Assembly: GCA_023229435.1 (NCBI GenBank)
Contig: JALNZF010000022.1
Coordinates: forward strand, 1 to 54,362
DNA from: Nitrospirota bacterium
GTDB taxonomy: Bacteria > Nitrospirota > UBA9217
Length of the DNA: 54,362 bases
Direction of reading: 5' to 3'
Shown here: positions 7,258 through 15,668 of the stretch, in pieces
How positions within the stretch are numbered: position 1 is the first letter of the stretch
Layout: each line of letters begins with the position of its first letter
Program-made: the position numbers and the translations under genes
Notes under the pieces: model-generated
Seen by the model: the letters and a program-made list of their open reading frames with translations, nothing else
Database searches by the model: none
What the model was told of the DNA's origin: nothing

Positions 7258-8528
7258 GCCGATCAGTTCGGAGTTCGGAGTGCGGAGTGCGGAGTAAAAA
7301 AAGACAAATCTCTCTTGAGGTGCACCGCGATGACATTGATCGCTGTGTAAAGTGCGGGTCCTGCGGCGCGGTGTGTCCAACCTATCTGCATGAACGCGAT
7401 GAGTCGTTCTCGGCCCGCGGCAGGGTGGCTCTCATCAAGGCGGTCTTGGACGGACGGCTTACGGTCTCGGAGATTTTCAAAGACCGCCTCGCGACGTGCA
7501 CGACCTGTCTGGCCTGCGAGTCGGCCTGCCCGAGCAATGTGCCCGTGACGGAGATCCTTCAGGCTGCAAAAGAGCAGGCGGTTGCAGAATCCGGCATGGG
7601 GATCATCAGCAGCGTCATTGCCGGCACGGTGAAGCAGCCGGCCCTGATCCGCGCTGCCGCATGGCTCGCGCCGGTTGCGCTTCATTACTCAAAAAGTCCG
7701 GGGTCAAGGATCAAGGGGCAACGATTGCGGAGTGCCCCCGATAAAGATGTTCGAGGGCAGGCTCCATGCGGAGTGCGGAATGAAAAAGAAAAATCGCACA
7801 GGGCAAAAGGCAGGGTTGCTTTTTTCCCGGGGTGCGCGGTTGAGTATTTTCATCCGGACATTGGTCAAGCGACGATACGCGTCCTGAACGCGATCGGATA
7901 TGATGTGATCGTGCCGGACGACTTGAAGTGCTGCGGCAGGCCGCTTCTTTCGCTCGGCGACCGGCAGTCGGCGGAAGAGCTTGCCGCGCACAATGCCGCG
8001 CTCTTCGAAGCGCTTGAGGTGGACGCCATCGTCACCGCCTGCGCCTCGTGCGGCCTGACGTTTAAAAGGGATTACCCTAAACTGCTTCGGCCCGGCGCGA
8101 AGACGCCGGTTGTGCTCGACATCCACGAGTTTCTTGCGGGTCGGATCGAAGGGGTCAAGCTTAACCCGGTTCTTAAAAGCGTAACGGTCCATGATCCGTG
8201 CCACCTCGGCAGAGGCCAGGGACTGTCGCGGACCGTACGAGACCTGCTTCGGACCATCCCCGGACTTACGCTCGTGGAGATGAAGGACCCGGACCGCTGC
8301 TGCGGGTTCGGCGGGGTGATGCGGATAACCCACCGGGAGCTTTCCGACGGTATCGCCGTGGACAAGGTAAACAATATTGTCGCAACCCGCGCTGCGGTGG
8401 TCGCCACGGGCTGTCCGGGCTGTTGCATGCAGATAGCCGATGCGCTGAAGCGGAACGGTTCGGAGATCGGCGTGGTGCACCCGGTGCAACTGCTGGAAGA
8501 AGCGCTTTCGATTGAGGATCGTCCTTGA
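7254..8528 (+). CDS. Glycolate oxidase iron-sulfur subunit (GlcF)-like Fe-S oxidoreductase
   Basis: The 424-residue protein has two N-terminal 4Fe-4S clusters ('CVKCGSCGAVCP' and 'CTTCLACESACP'). Two C-terminal CCG domains follow ('LKCCGRPL' with 'CASCG', then 'VHDPCHLGRGQG' with 'DRCCGFGGVM'). This is the GlcF/LldE/HdrD-like arrangement that passes electrons from a flavin subunit. No FAD partner (GlcD) is adjacent. Two stretches look like intergenic repeat DNA that has become coding: residues 2-19 ('SRSVRSSECGVRSKKRQIS') and roughly residues 145-190 between the ferredoxin-like part and the first CCG domain. The start at 7254 overlaps the upstream stop. Confidence 0.85.
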   Translation: MSRSVRSSECGVRSKKRQISLEVHRDDIDRCVKCGSCGAVCPTYLHERDESFSARGRVALIKAVLDGRLTVSEIFKDRLATCTTCLACESACPSNVPVTEILQAAKEQAVAESGMGIISSVIAGTVKQPALIRAAAWLAPVALHYSKSPGSRIKGQRLRSAPDKDVRGQAPCGVRNEKEKSHRAKGRVAFFPGCAVEYFHPDIGQATIRVLNAIGYDVIVPDDLKCCGRPLLSLGDRQSAEELAAHNAALFEALEVDAIVTACASCGLTFKRDYPKLLRPGAKTPVVLDIHEFLAGRIEGVKLNPVLKSVTVHDPCHLGRGQGLSRTVRDLLRTIPGLTLVEMKDPDRCCGFGGVMRITHRELSDGIAVDKVNNIVATRAAVVATGCPGCCMQIADALKRNGSEIGVVHPVQLLEEALSIEDRP

Positions 8529-8610
8529 TAGAGACAGACGAGGGAAGGCATTCCATTCGACATGCGGAATGAGTTAACATAGCGCGCGACCTCTGGTTGC
8601 AATCAAAGAG

Positions 8611-8700
8611 TGTCATCCCCGAATGGTTTAATCGGGGATCTGGTGCTTGCTTAAAAATGCGAAAACCTGGATTCCCGATAGAGGCACTCGGGAATGACGG
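8611..8700. repeat. Palindromic repeat directly upstream of the FmdB gene
   Basis: TGTCATCCCCGAATGG...ATCGGGGATCTGG mirrors CCTGGATTCCCGAT...CTCGGGAATGACGG. This is a dispersed 'GTCATTCCCG' type palindrome. It ends only about 30 bp before the FmdB start codon. Confidence 0.6.
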
Positions 8701-8731
8701 TTTATGGTGGTTTGTCAATAACCAAAAAACC

Positions 8732-8959
8732 ATGCCCATCTACGAATATCACTGTAATGACTGCAACGCCGATTTCGAGAAGCTTGTCTTCGGATCGAAT
8801 CCGGAAGTTGCCTGCGAGAAGTGCGGCTCAAAGAAGACCGAGAAGCTCATGTCCCGGTTTGGCATGGGTAAATCTTCGAGCGGACCCGCGTCAGGCGCTT
8901 CAAGCAGCAGTTCCGGCTGCGGCGGCTGTTCTTCCTCTTCCTGCGCAGGGTGCAAGTAG
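8732..8959 (+). CDS. FmdB-family zinc ribbon protein
   Basis: The 75-residue product begins 'MPIYEYHCNDCNADFEKLV' and continues 'ACEKCGSKKTEKLMSRFGMG', giving the two CxxC knuckles of the FmdB/CxxC_CXXC_SSSS family. The tail is Ser/Gly/Cys-rich ('SSSSSGCGGCSSSSCAGCK'), which is typical. The family was named as a putative regulator of formamidase operons; its true role is unclear. ATG at 8732 is fixed by homology. No good ribosome binding site precedes it, because a palindromic repeat occupies the upstream DNA. Confidence 0.85.
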   Translation: MPIYEYHCNDCNADFEKLVFGSNPEVACEKCGSKKTEKLMSRFGMGKSSSGPASGASSSSSGCGGCSSSSCAGCK

Positions 8960-9074
8960 CCGTTTCCTGATCGCAAATCCGAGGACCGTCTTTTCCCGAA
9001 CCCTATGAAAAAAGTGAGATTTACCCCGGTAGAGAATACCGCCGACTCCTGTCCGCGAAAATTATCCATTAGAG

Positions 9075-9099
9075 AGATTGTGGTGCAACGCCACAATCT
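9075..9099 (+). other. Perfect 9-bp stem hairpin in the FmdB-phospholipase spacer
   Basis: AGATTGTGG at 9075-9083 pairs with CCACAATCT at 9091-9099 around a 7-base loop. No T-tract follows, so it is not a standard terminator. The rest of the 8960-9231 spacer shows nothing else clear. Confidence 0.4.
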
Positions 9100-9231
9100 A
9101 TAATCGTCAGATAGCTTGTGATCTAACGGGGTTTACCGGTCAATTTTGTATTGACGCAGAGGGTCCCCAAGAGGTATTATGACAGAGTTTATTATTCAGG
9201 CCATTTTTCATATGAGCCAGAAAAAGAGCGC

Positions 9232-9918
9232 ATGTCATTCATTTTATTTCTTGCTGCCGGTTTCATCCTGATTCCTTCTTTTGCTTTTGCATGGGGTCCC
9301 CTGACCCACATGTATCTCGGCAATGAGCTGCTGAACTGTGCACCGCTCATCCCTGCCGGCATCCTCGCGCTTCTCAAAAAACACCGGCAGGATTTCCTCT
9401 ACGGCAACCTCATGGCCGATATCATCCTCGGCAAAAAGTATCTCCCGGACGACAAAAGTTCGCACTCCTGGGACGTGGGTCTGAAACTGCTGGACCAGGC
9501 AAAGACCTGGCCCGAGCGGGCGTTTGCCTACGGCTACCTGTCCCATCTTGCCGCCGATACTGTGGCGCATGAGACTCTGACGGATGAGATGGGGAACATG
9601 GGGCATACGTGGGTCGAGATGAAGGCTGACAGCCTGATCGATAAGACCTACTGGCTCCAGACCGTCATGATCAGCAGGGCGGTCCGGAAACGGAGCGACC
9701 TGCTGCTCGAAAACTCCCTTGACAGTTTCATCTTTTCCTTCAAGACCAACAAGCGGATCTACAAAAGCATGGTTTTTCTTTCGTTCCTGAACAAGAAGAG
9801 AAAGCGGGGTGTGGACAAGGAACTCATTCAGGAACTCCACGAAGAATCCCTGGCCCGTATGCTTGAATTGCTCCAGAACGGCACCGAGTCCGCGGTGCTG
9901 AATAAGAACCCGCTCTGA
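9232..9918 (+). CDS. Secreted zinc-dependent phospholipase C-like protein
   Basis: The 228-residue protein starts with a signal peptide ('SFILFLAAGFILIPSFAFA'), and the predicted mature protein begins 'WGPLTHMYLG'. An N-terminal Trp followed by a nearby His is the hallmark of the phospholipase C/P1 nuclease fold, where the amino terminus binds zinc. Further candidate ligands are in 'GNLMADIILG', 'SSHSWDVG', 'YGYLSHLAADTVAHE' and 'MGHTWVEMKAD'. It is probably a periplasmic phosphodiesterase; the substrate is unknown. ATG at 9232 is chosen because the signal peptide starts there; upstream in-frame sequence has no signal character. Confidence 0.7.
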   Translation: MSFILFLAAGFILIPSFAFAWGPLTHMYLGNELLNCAPLIPAGILALLKKHRQDFLYGNLMADIILGKKYLPDDKSSHSWDVGLKLLDQAKTWPERAFAYGYLSHLAADTVAHETLTDEMGNMGHTWVEMKADSLIDKTYWLQTVMISRAVRKRSDLLLENSLDSFIFSFKTNKRIYKSMVFLSFLNKKRKRGVDKELIQELHEESLARMLELLQNGTESAVLNKNPL

Positions 9919-10015
9919 TCGAGGGCAGGATCCCGCTTCGATCCTCTTTCGTTAAAGTCAATTCCGGCTCTCGCATCATGATTAACCCGTTATCAATCCT
10001 TTCGGGGAGGCGCAT

Positions 10016-10498
10016 ATGGACCTGCAGAGCGTAACCGTTGATATTCCCGAAGGCTGCAATATCATCCTCGGCCAGACCCATTTCATCAAGACCGCGGAAG
10101 ACCTGTATGAGATCATCGCCACGACCGTCCCTCAGGCGAAGTTCGGCATCGCCTTTACCGAGGCGTCGGGTCCCTGCCTCATCCGCACGGAAGGGAACGA
10201 CGAGGACCTCATCAAGGCCTGCATGAAAACGCTTCAAGCCATCGGTGCAGGCCACGTGTTCTGCATCTATCTCAAGAACGCATTCCCCGTCAACGTCCTT
10301 ACCCCGATCAAGAACTGTCCCGAGGTCTGCCGAATCTTTTGCGCCACGGCGAACCCGCTCGAAGTGGTGGTTGCAGCGTCGCCCCAGGGCAAGGGCATTC
10401 TTGGCGTGATCGACGGTTCCTCTCCGAAGGGTGTGGAAACGCCGGCTGACAAGGCGCAACGGAGGGAATTTCTGCGGAGGATCGGGTACAAGCTCTGA
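10016..10498 (+). CDS. Adenosine-specific kinase (DUF355 family)
   Basis: The 160-residue protein matches the compact adenosine-specific kinase family first characterised in Pyrobaculum. Conserved stretches are 'IILGQTHFIKTAEDLYE', 'KFGIAFTEASGPCLIR', 'GHVFCIYLKNAFPVNVL' and 'EVCRIFCATANPLEVVVA', ending 'GVIDGSSPKGVE'. The fold has no P-loop. GGGGAGG six bases before ATG at 10016 is a strong ribosome binding site. It is a stand-alone gene, with a role in nucleoside salvage by analogy. Confidence 0.85.
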   Translation: MDLQSVTVDIPEGCNIILGQTHFIKTAEDLYEIIATTVPQAKFGIAFTEASGPCLIRTEGNDEDLIKACMKTLQAIGAGHVFCIYLKNAFPVNVLTPIKNCPEVCRIFCATANPLEVVVAASPQGKGILGVIDGSSPKGVETPADKAQRREFLRRIGYKL

Positions 10499-10606
10499 AA
10501 AACCTGCTTGATTATTTGCGCCGAAAGCGGTAAGTTTCCTGTACACAAATCATGATTCACCCGACAACGGACTGGATCAAATCACCACTATAGAAGGAGT
10601 AAACAA

Positions 10607-11383
10607 ATGAAACGACTTATTGGACGTGCAGTACCTTTTGTAACGATCACCGCACTGATTTTTTCAGCTGTCTCCGCTTTTGCCGTGACGGATAAGCCGT
10701 CACCCGTTCCGCCGCCGGAGATGAAAGTGAAAAAAGCAGAGGCTTCTCTCGATTCCTCCTCACTCTCGGGCAAGGTTCTGGAGACCATGAATTCCGGCGG
10801 ATACACCTATGTCCTTCTTGAGAAAAAGGGAAAAAAGACCTGGGCGGCAATACCGGAGATGAAGGTCTCGGTGGGCCAGCAGATGTCGCTACAACCCGGC
10901 ACCGAGATGGCCAATTTCCCGAGCAAATCGCTCGGCAGGACGTTCGATTCGATCATCTTCTCAGGCGGGCCGCTCTCAGATGCGCCGTCTGCAAGCGGCA
11001 AGGAGAAAGCCGACAAGAAAACCGAAGTCAGCAAGACAGTCTCTCCCCCAGCTCAGGATATCAAGGTGGCAAAGGCAACGGGTCCGGACGCTTATACCAT
11101 TGGTGAAATATTTGAGAAACGAACGGCATTGCATGAGAAAACCGCGGTGGTAAAGGGGAAGGTGGTAAAGATTTCTGCCGGGATCATGGGAAAGAACTGG
11201 ATCCACCTGCAGGACGGTACCGGAGATCCCAAGCAGGGCACCAACGACCTGGTGGCCACCTCCGATGCACTTCCCGCACTGGGAGATGTTATCACGGTCA
11301 GGGGCACTGTTTTCAAGGACAAGGACTTCGGCTCCGGATACAAATATTCGGTGATCATGGAAAAGGCGAGCATACAGCGCTGA
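10607..11383 (+). CDS. Periplasmic protein with two OB-fold-like modules (NrfJ-like)
   Basis: The 258-residue protein has a signal peptide ('VPFVTITALIFSAVSAFA'). A first module follows ('SGKVLETMNSGGYTYVLLEK...TWAAIPEMKVSVGQ') resembling small NrfJ-type periplasmic proteins. A Lys/Ser-rich linker (about residues 120-155) leads to a second OB-fold module ('VVKGKVVKISAGIMGKNWIH' through 'GDVITVRGTVFKDKDFG'). Function is not known; association with cytochrome c or nitrite metabolism is seen for relatives but no such genes are adjacent. The ribosome binding site GAAGGAG precedes ATG at 10607, and a strong terminator follows at 11411. Confidence 0.65.
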   Translation: MKRLIGRAVPFVTITALIFSAVSAFAVTDKPSPVPPPEMKVKKAEASLDSSSLSGKVLETMNSGGYTYVLLEKKGKKTWAAIPEMKVSVGQQMSLQPGTEMANFPSKSLGRTFDSIIFSGGPLSDAPSASGKEKADKKTEVSKTVSPPAQDIKVAKATGPDAYTIGEIFEKRTALHEKTAVVKGKVVKISAGIMGKNWIHLQDGTGDPKQGTNDLVATSDALPALGDVITVRGTVFKDKDFGSGYKYSVIMEKASIQR

Positions 11384-11410
11384 ACCGGGGGAACGCGTCG
11401 TATTCACAAA

Positions 11411-11437
11411 CCCCGCGATGTTCGCGGGGTTTTTTTG
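11411..11437 (+). terminator. Rho-independent terminator
   Basis: CCCCGCGA (11411-11418) and TCGCGGGG (11422-11429) form a perfect 8-bp GC stem with a 3-base loop, followed by seven T residues. It lies 28 bp after the stop of the NrfJ-like gene. Confidence 0.9.
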
Positions 11438-11580
11438 TCCCCTGGATTGTTTCTTTACTTTATTTGCGAATTATGCATAATAACCCTTCATACCGCTCAG
11501 CATGATCGAGTATGACCGGTTGCCGGCGGACCATACGGACAGGGCCGGAAACGGGAACCTGATGTCGAGGAGAATGCCTG

Positions 11581-13368
11581 ATGAAGAACGGATCGAGACA
11601 CGAAAAGCTGAACGCCTGGGTCAAGGAAGTCGTTGACCTTTGTAAGCCCGACGCCACCGTCTGGTGCGACGGGTCAAAGGCCGAGTACGACCGGTTGATG
11701 ACGCTGATGCAGACGCTCGGCATGGCGATCCCGCTCAAAAAGCGGCCGAACAGCCACCTGTTCCGCACGGACCCGAGCGACGTGGCGCGCGTGGAGGACC
11801 GGACCTACATCAGCACGAAGAAGCAGGAGGATGCCGGACCCACGAACAACTGGGTCAATTCCGACGAGCTGAAAAAAACGATGAAGGGCCTGTACCAGGG
11901 TTGCATGCAGGGTCGCACGATGTACGTCATTCCCTTTTCCATGGGGCCCGTTGGTTCGCCGATAGCCAAGATCGGCGTGGAATTGACCGACAGTCCGTAT
12001 GTGGTTTGCAACATGCACATCATGACCCGGGTCGGGACAAAGGTCCTCGACGTGCTCGGCGAGAAGGGTGAGTTCATCCCCTGCCTGCACTCCATCGGCG
12101 CTCCGCTCGAAAAGGGTCAGAAGGATGCTGCCTGGCCCTGCGCGCCGATCGAAAAGAAATACATCAGTCACTTCACCGAAGAGAACCTGATCTGGTCCTA
12201 CGGTTCGGGCTACGGCGGAAATGCCCTGCTCGGGAAGAAGTGTCTCGCCCTCCGGATCGCCTCGAACATGGCCCGGAAGGAAGGCTGGATGGCGGAGCAT
12301 ATGCTGATCCTGCGTCTGACCAGTCCCGAAGGCAGGCGGTTTCACATCGCAGCCGCCTTCCCCTCGGCGTGCGGCAAGACGAACCTCGCCATGATGCAGC
12401 CCTCCATCAAGGGCTGGAAGTGCGAGTGCATCGGCGACGACATCGCGTGGATGAAGATCCGTGGGGACGGCAGGCTCCATGCCATCAATCCCGAGAGCGG
12501 CTTCTTCGGCGTCGCCCCCGGCACCTCTTACGACACCAATCCCATGGCCATGGACACGTTGAAGCAGAACATCATCTTCACGAACTGCGCGCTGAAAGAT
12601 GACGGCGACATCTGGTGGGAGGGAATGACGGACGACGCGCCATCCCATGCTATCGACTGGAAGGGCCGCGACTGGACGCCGGCCGGCAAGGATGATGCCG
12701 CTCATCCGAACGCGCGCTTCACCGCGCCTGCATCGCAATGCCCGGTCATCTGCCCGGACTGGGAGAACCCCGAGGGCGTACCCATCGACATCTTTATATT
12801 CGGCGGCCGCAGGAGCAGCGTCGTGCCGCTGGTCACCGAGGCCTTTTCCTGGGACCACGGCGTGTTTCTCGGCGCAACAGCCGCGTCGGAAACCACCTCT
12901 GCGAACATCGGCGCCGTCGGCAACCTGCGGCGGGACCCCTTTGCCATGAAACCCTTCTGCGGGTATCACATGGGCGACTACTTTCACCACTGGCTTGCCA
13001 TGGGCGACCGACTGGGCGCGAAGGCCCCGAGGATCTTTTATGTGAACTGGTTTCGGAAGAGCCCGGAAGGCAGGTTCCTGTGGCCCGGATTCAGCGACAA
13101 CAGCCGGGTGCTCAAGTGGATGTGCGAACGCGTCGAAGGCAAACGGGACGCGGTCAAGACGCCGATCGGCCTGATGCCGAAGGAGGGAGACCTCGATCTC
13201 TCCAAACTCGACATCCCATCGGAGAACATGAAGGCGCTCATGAACGTGGACCTCAAGGCATGGAAGGCCGAGATCCCCGACATCGAGCAGCACTTCGCGC
13301 AGTTCGGGAGCCGGCTGCCCGAGCGGCTCAGGATGCAGCTTGAGGAATTCCGGAAGAGGCTGGGGTAG
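11581..13368 (+). CDS. pckG: Phosphoenolpyruvate carboxykinase (GTP)
   Basis: The 595-residue enzyme interconverts oxaloacetate and PEP with GTP in the cytoplasm. Signatures are 'FPSACGKTNLAMM' (P-loop, residues 260-272, with the reactive Cys264 of the GTP class), 'VPIDIFIFGGRRSSVVPLV', 'GATAASETTSA' and 'KPFCGYHMGDYFHHW'. Length and order match GTP-dependent PCK rather than the ATP form. The start ATG at 11581 follows AGGAGA. With malic enzyme, fumarase and sdhCAB in the same window, it points to active C4-C3 interconversion. A palindromic repeat separates it from the following kinase-like gene. Confidence 0.96.
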   Translation: MKNGSRHEKLNAWVKEVVDLCKPDATVWCDGSKAEYDRLMTLMQTLGMAIPLKKRPNSHLFRTDPSDVARVEDRTYISTKKQEDAGPTNNWVNSDELKKTMKGLYQGCMQGRTMYVIPFSMGPVGSPIAKIGVELTDSPYVVCNMHIMTRVGTKVLDVLGEKGEFIPCLHSIGAPLEKGQKDAAWPCAPIEKKYISHFTEENLIWSYGSGYGGNALLGKKCLALRIASNMARKEGWMAEHMLILRLTSPEGRRFHIAAAFPSACGKTNLAMMQPSIKGWKCECIGDDIAWMKIRGDGRLHAINPESGFFGVAPGTSYDTNPMAMDTLKQNIIFTNCALKDDGDIWWEGMTDDAPSHAIDWKGRDWTPAGKDDAAHPNARFTAPASQCPVICPDWENPEGVPIDIFIFGGRRSSVVPLVTEAFSWDHGVFLGATAASETTSANIGAVGNLRRDPFAMKPFCGYHMGDYFHHWLAMGDRLGAKAPRIFYVNWFRKSPEGRFLWPGFSDNSRVLKWMCERVEGKRDAVKTPIGLMPKEGDLDLSKLDIPSENMKALMNVDLKAWKAEIPDIEQHFAQFGSRLPERLRMQLEEFRKRLG

Positions 13369-13380
13369 AATTGAAAACTT

Positions 13381-13456
13381 TTTACCACCAAGACACAAAG
13401 CGAAAGAACAATTGTTCTTAAAGTATTTTCTTCGTGTCTTCGTGCCTTAGTGGTGA
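13381..13456. repeat. Palindromic repeat, 'ACCACNAAGACAC' family, copy 1
   Basis: TTTACCACCAAGACACAAAG mirrors CTTCGTGTCTTCGTGCCTTAGTGGTGAA across an AT-rich centre. A second copy lies at 52815-52922. Confidence 0.6.
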
Positions 13457-13483
13457 AGCCTGCATCTTATTTTTATCGACCTA

Positions 13484-15199
13484 ATGAAAAAAACCACTCC
13501 CCATAAAGCCCTTGTGAACGTGCTGGGTGTCGTATATCTGCACACGAAGACCGAGGACGGCGGAGACCTGTATTGCACCCGGTTCGCCGAGCCGCATCAG
13601 AAACATCTCGAGATCAAGAACTGGTACGAGGAGGAATGGTTCACCAGGCACCGTGTCCGGCTGCTCGGGACCAGTTCCGTGTTCCGCGTGCCCACGAGAC
13701 GCGTCAACGGCACGAGTCTTGACCTGGTCGTCAAAAACTGCCGCGTGGGGGAGGACGTCCCGATCAACACCCACACGCTCGAGGAGTTCGTCAGCGCCGA
13801 GTTCAACAGCCCCTGGGAGGAGTTCGCCCTGGTCATGGAGATGGCCGACAAGCAGGTCGGCCAGCGGATCAACTGGATCCGCGCGCAGCGGCCCCTGGCG
13901 ATCTACGTGCCGCCCCAGAGAATGCAGTTCTGGCAGAGCGGACGATCGCGGGCGAGGATCAACCGCATTCGCGCGCGCCATCGCGGCATTGACATCGACA
14001 TCCTCAAACAGTACAAGCTCGTCTACGAATGGATACGGGGCAAGAACCTGATCGAGACGTTCGAGCACATCAAGCTTGAACTCCCCGACATCGTTCATCA
14101 TCTTCAGACCATGCAGAAGAAGGCATTCGAAGACCTGAGCAAAAAAGGGTACCACATGGCCGACATGAAGCCCGAGCACGTGATCCTCGATGAAGAGGAC
14201 TGCGGGCGCATCGAGCAGGCGGGCAGGAGCGGGGAGGCCGACGCGGCGCGGAAGCAGGTGGACCTGGTCCACCACCTGCTGAGCGTCGGGAAATACTCGG
14301 TCATCGATTATGAGCTGCTCTTCCGGACGCCCGAACACGAGGACCGGGTCAAGGCATCGAGGCGGCATTCCTATCTTGACGACATGCGGGACCGGCTCGA
14401 ACCGACGCCGCTGCCTTCGCACCTGACCCGCATGGAGATCTTCGGCGTGCCCTATATCTTCGGCCGCGCGGAAAGCACCGGCGGCCGCATGTGGGTTGTC
14501 GGACGGAACGCGCGGCTGTTCGATTATTTCCTGCCGGAGCGCTGGCGGAAAACCCCATCCCTGAGCCTGTCAGACGCAAATGAAGTATATTACACGGTCA
14601 CCAAGGACAACATCCATCTCGTCTGGGAAACGTCCCGCGTCGGAGAGGTCCCGACGGACAGCAAATACACTGCTGAAGAGATCATAAAGATCCGGCATTT
14701 CGGCATCAACAGCCCTTTCGAGGAGTTCGCCATCTCCCAGTCGCTCAATGAGCAGGGGATCCATGCGACCTATGTGCGGGCGATCTACATGACCGGCAGT
14801 GCGAAAGAGGAGCACTCGATCGACCGCAGAAAGTATGAAACCCACAAGGCGATCCTCGACAGCGACGGTCATCCCGTTCTGGGAGAGGGGCACAACTACA
14901 TTACGATCCGCGGTTACTACAATGGTCCGGATGAATGGGTGTCGCAGCACGAGGGGTCGCTGCTCACGCCCGTGGACCTGGTCAAGGCGGTGCGCAAAAA
15001 GATCATTGAAGAATCACAGAGCAGGAAGTTCCTGGAAAGGGTCATTTCGCGGTTGCGAGAGGCCGGATATAACGGGTCGTTGTTGAAGGCCAACGACCTG
15101 CTTCTCGCGGTCGACTCCAACGGGGAGATCATGAAGGACAAGTCCGGCGAGCCGGATATCATCATCTGCAATTTCGAGGTCCTCTGGAAGATTCCCTGA
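13484..15199 (+). CDS. Divergent protein-kinase-like protein with duplicated N-lobe
   Basis: I do not recognise a named family for this 571-residue protein. Kinase-like landmarks are visible: a lysine in 'LDLVVKNCRVGE' (K84), a catalytic-loop-like 'GYHMADMKPEHVIL' (H224, D227, K229) and a metal-site-like 'YSVIDYELLFRTPEH' (D275). Residues 80-147 and 377-440 are similar: 'LVVKNCRVGE...FNSPWEEFALVME' against 'LVWETSRVGE...INSPFEEFAISQS'. In the second copy the lysine is replaced. No signal peptide or membrane segment is seen, so it is probably cytosolic. It follows pckG on the same strand after a 115-bp repeat-containing gap. Kinase activity is an inference from these motifs only. Confidence 0.55.
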   Translation: MKKTTPHKALVNVLGVVYLHTKTEDGGDLYCTRFAEPHQKHLEIKNWYEEEWFTRHRVRLLGTSSVFRVPTRRVNGTSLDLVVKNCRVGEDVPINTHTLEEFVSAEFNSPWEEFALVMEMADKQVGQRINWIRAQRPLAIYVPPQRMQFWQSGRSRARINRIRARHRGIDIDILKQYKLVYEWIRGKNLIETFEHIKLELPDIVHHLQTMQKKAFEDLSKKGYHMADMKPEHVILDEEDCGRIEQAGRSGEADAARKQVDLVHHLLSVGKYSVIDYELLFRTPEHEDRVKASRRHSYLDDMRDRLEPTPLPSHLTRMEIFGVPYIFGRAESTGGRMWVVGRNARLFDYFLPERWRKTPSLSLSDANEVYYTVTKDNIHLVWETSRVGEVPTDSKYTAEEIIKIRHFGINSPFEEFAISQSLNEQGIHATYVRAIYMTGSAKEEHSIDRRKYETHKAILDSDGHPVLGEGHNYITIRGYYNGPDEWVSQHEGSLLTPVDLVKAVRKKIIEESQSRKFLERVISRLREAGYNGSLLKANDLLLAVDSNGEIMKDKSGEPDIIICNFEVLWKIP

Positions 15200-15222
15200 T
15201 CACCGCGTTTTTCGGAGCGGCC

Positions 15223-15294
15223 ATGCTGCACATGAACGAGCTTGAGTACACGGGGATCATGAAAAAGCTTGCGTTTTGGAAAAAAGGTTCGTGA
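15223..15294 (+). CDS. Possible 23-residue basic peptide
   Basis: A short frame begins at ATG 15223, five bases after GGAG, and encodes MLHMNELEYTGIMKKLAFWK plus KGS. The ribosome binding site spacing is ideal and the tail is cationic and aromatic. It lies between the kinase-like gene and a bidirectional terminator. It may be chance; no homologue is known to me. The rest of 15200-15668 holds the terminator at 15357 and, near 15640-15668, the GGAGGAGG site of the next gene. Confidence 0.3.
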   Translation: MLHMNELEYTGIMKKLAFWKKGS

Positions 15295-15356
15295 TGAGGA
15301 CGAGACCATTGGCCGCGTAGCGTAGTAATAGAAATAACATCGTCGACAAGAGGACC

Positions 15357-15386
15357 AAAAAGCCGGGAACGCTTCCCCGGCTTTTT
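15357..15386. terminator. Bidirectional Rho-independent terminator
   Basis: AAAAAGCCGGG (15357-15367) and CCCGGCTTTTT (15376-15386) form a GC stem with A and T tracts on either side. It can terminate transcripts in both directions; the plus-strand kinase-like transcript is the obvious client. Confidence 0.85.
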
Positions 15387-15668
15387 AATATATGCGACAG
15401 GTTTAGCTAACGGGGAGCAACAGTTCGAGTGAGTACTGATTCCCGCGGATGTTTCCACTTGATCCGATAACCCTATCGCTCCTGCCGACGATGTCTTCCA
15501 ATCGGGCAAAAGACGCTTCAGACAATTACGTGTTACTGGTTGTTTCATGGGTTTTATGATATATTTTTTTACAATACGTACATCCTGATAGTTTCACTCG
15601 CCGACATTTCAAGGGAGAACCAGAGGAGAAATCCTATAGTCCCCCTGTGTTCTTGTGGAGGAGGTTGT

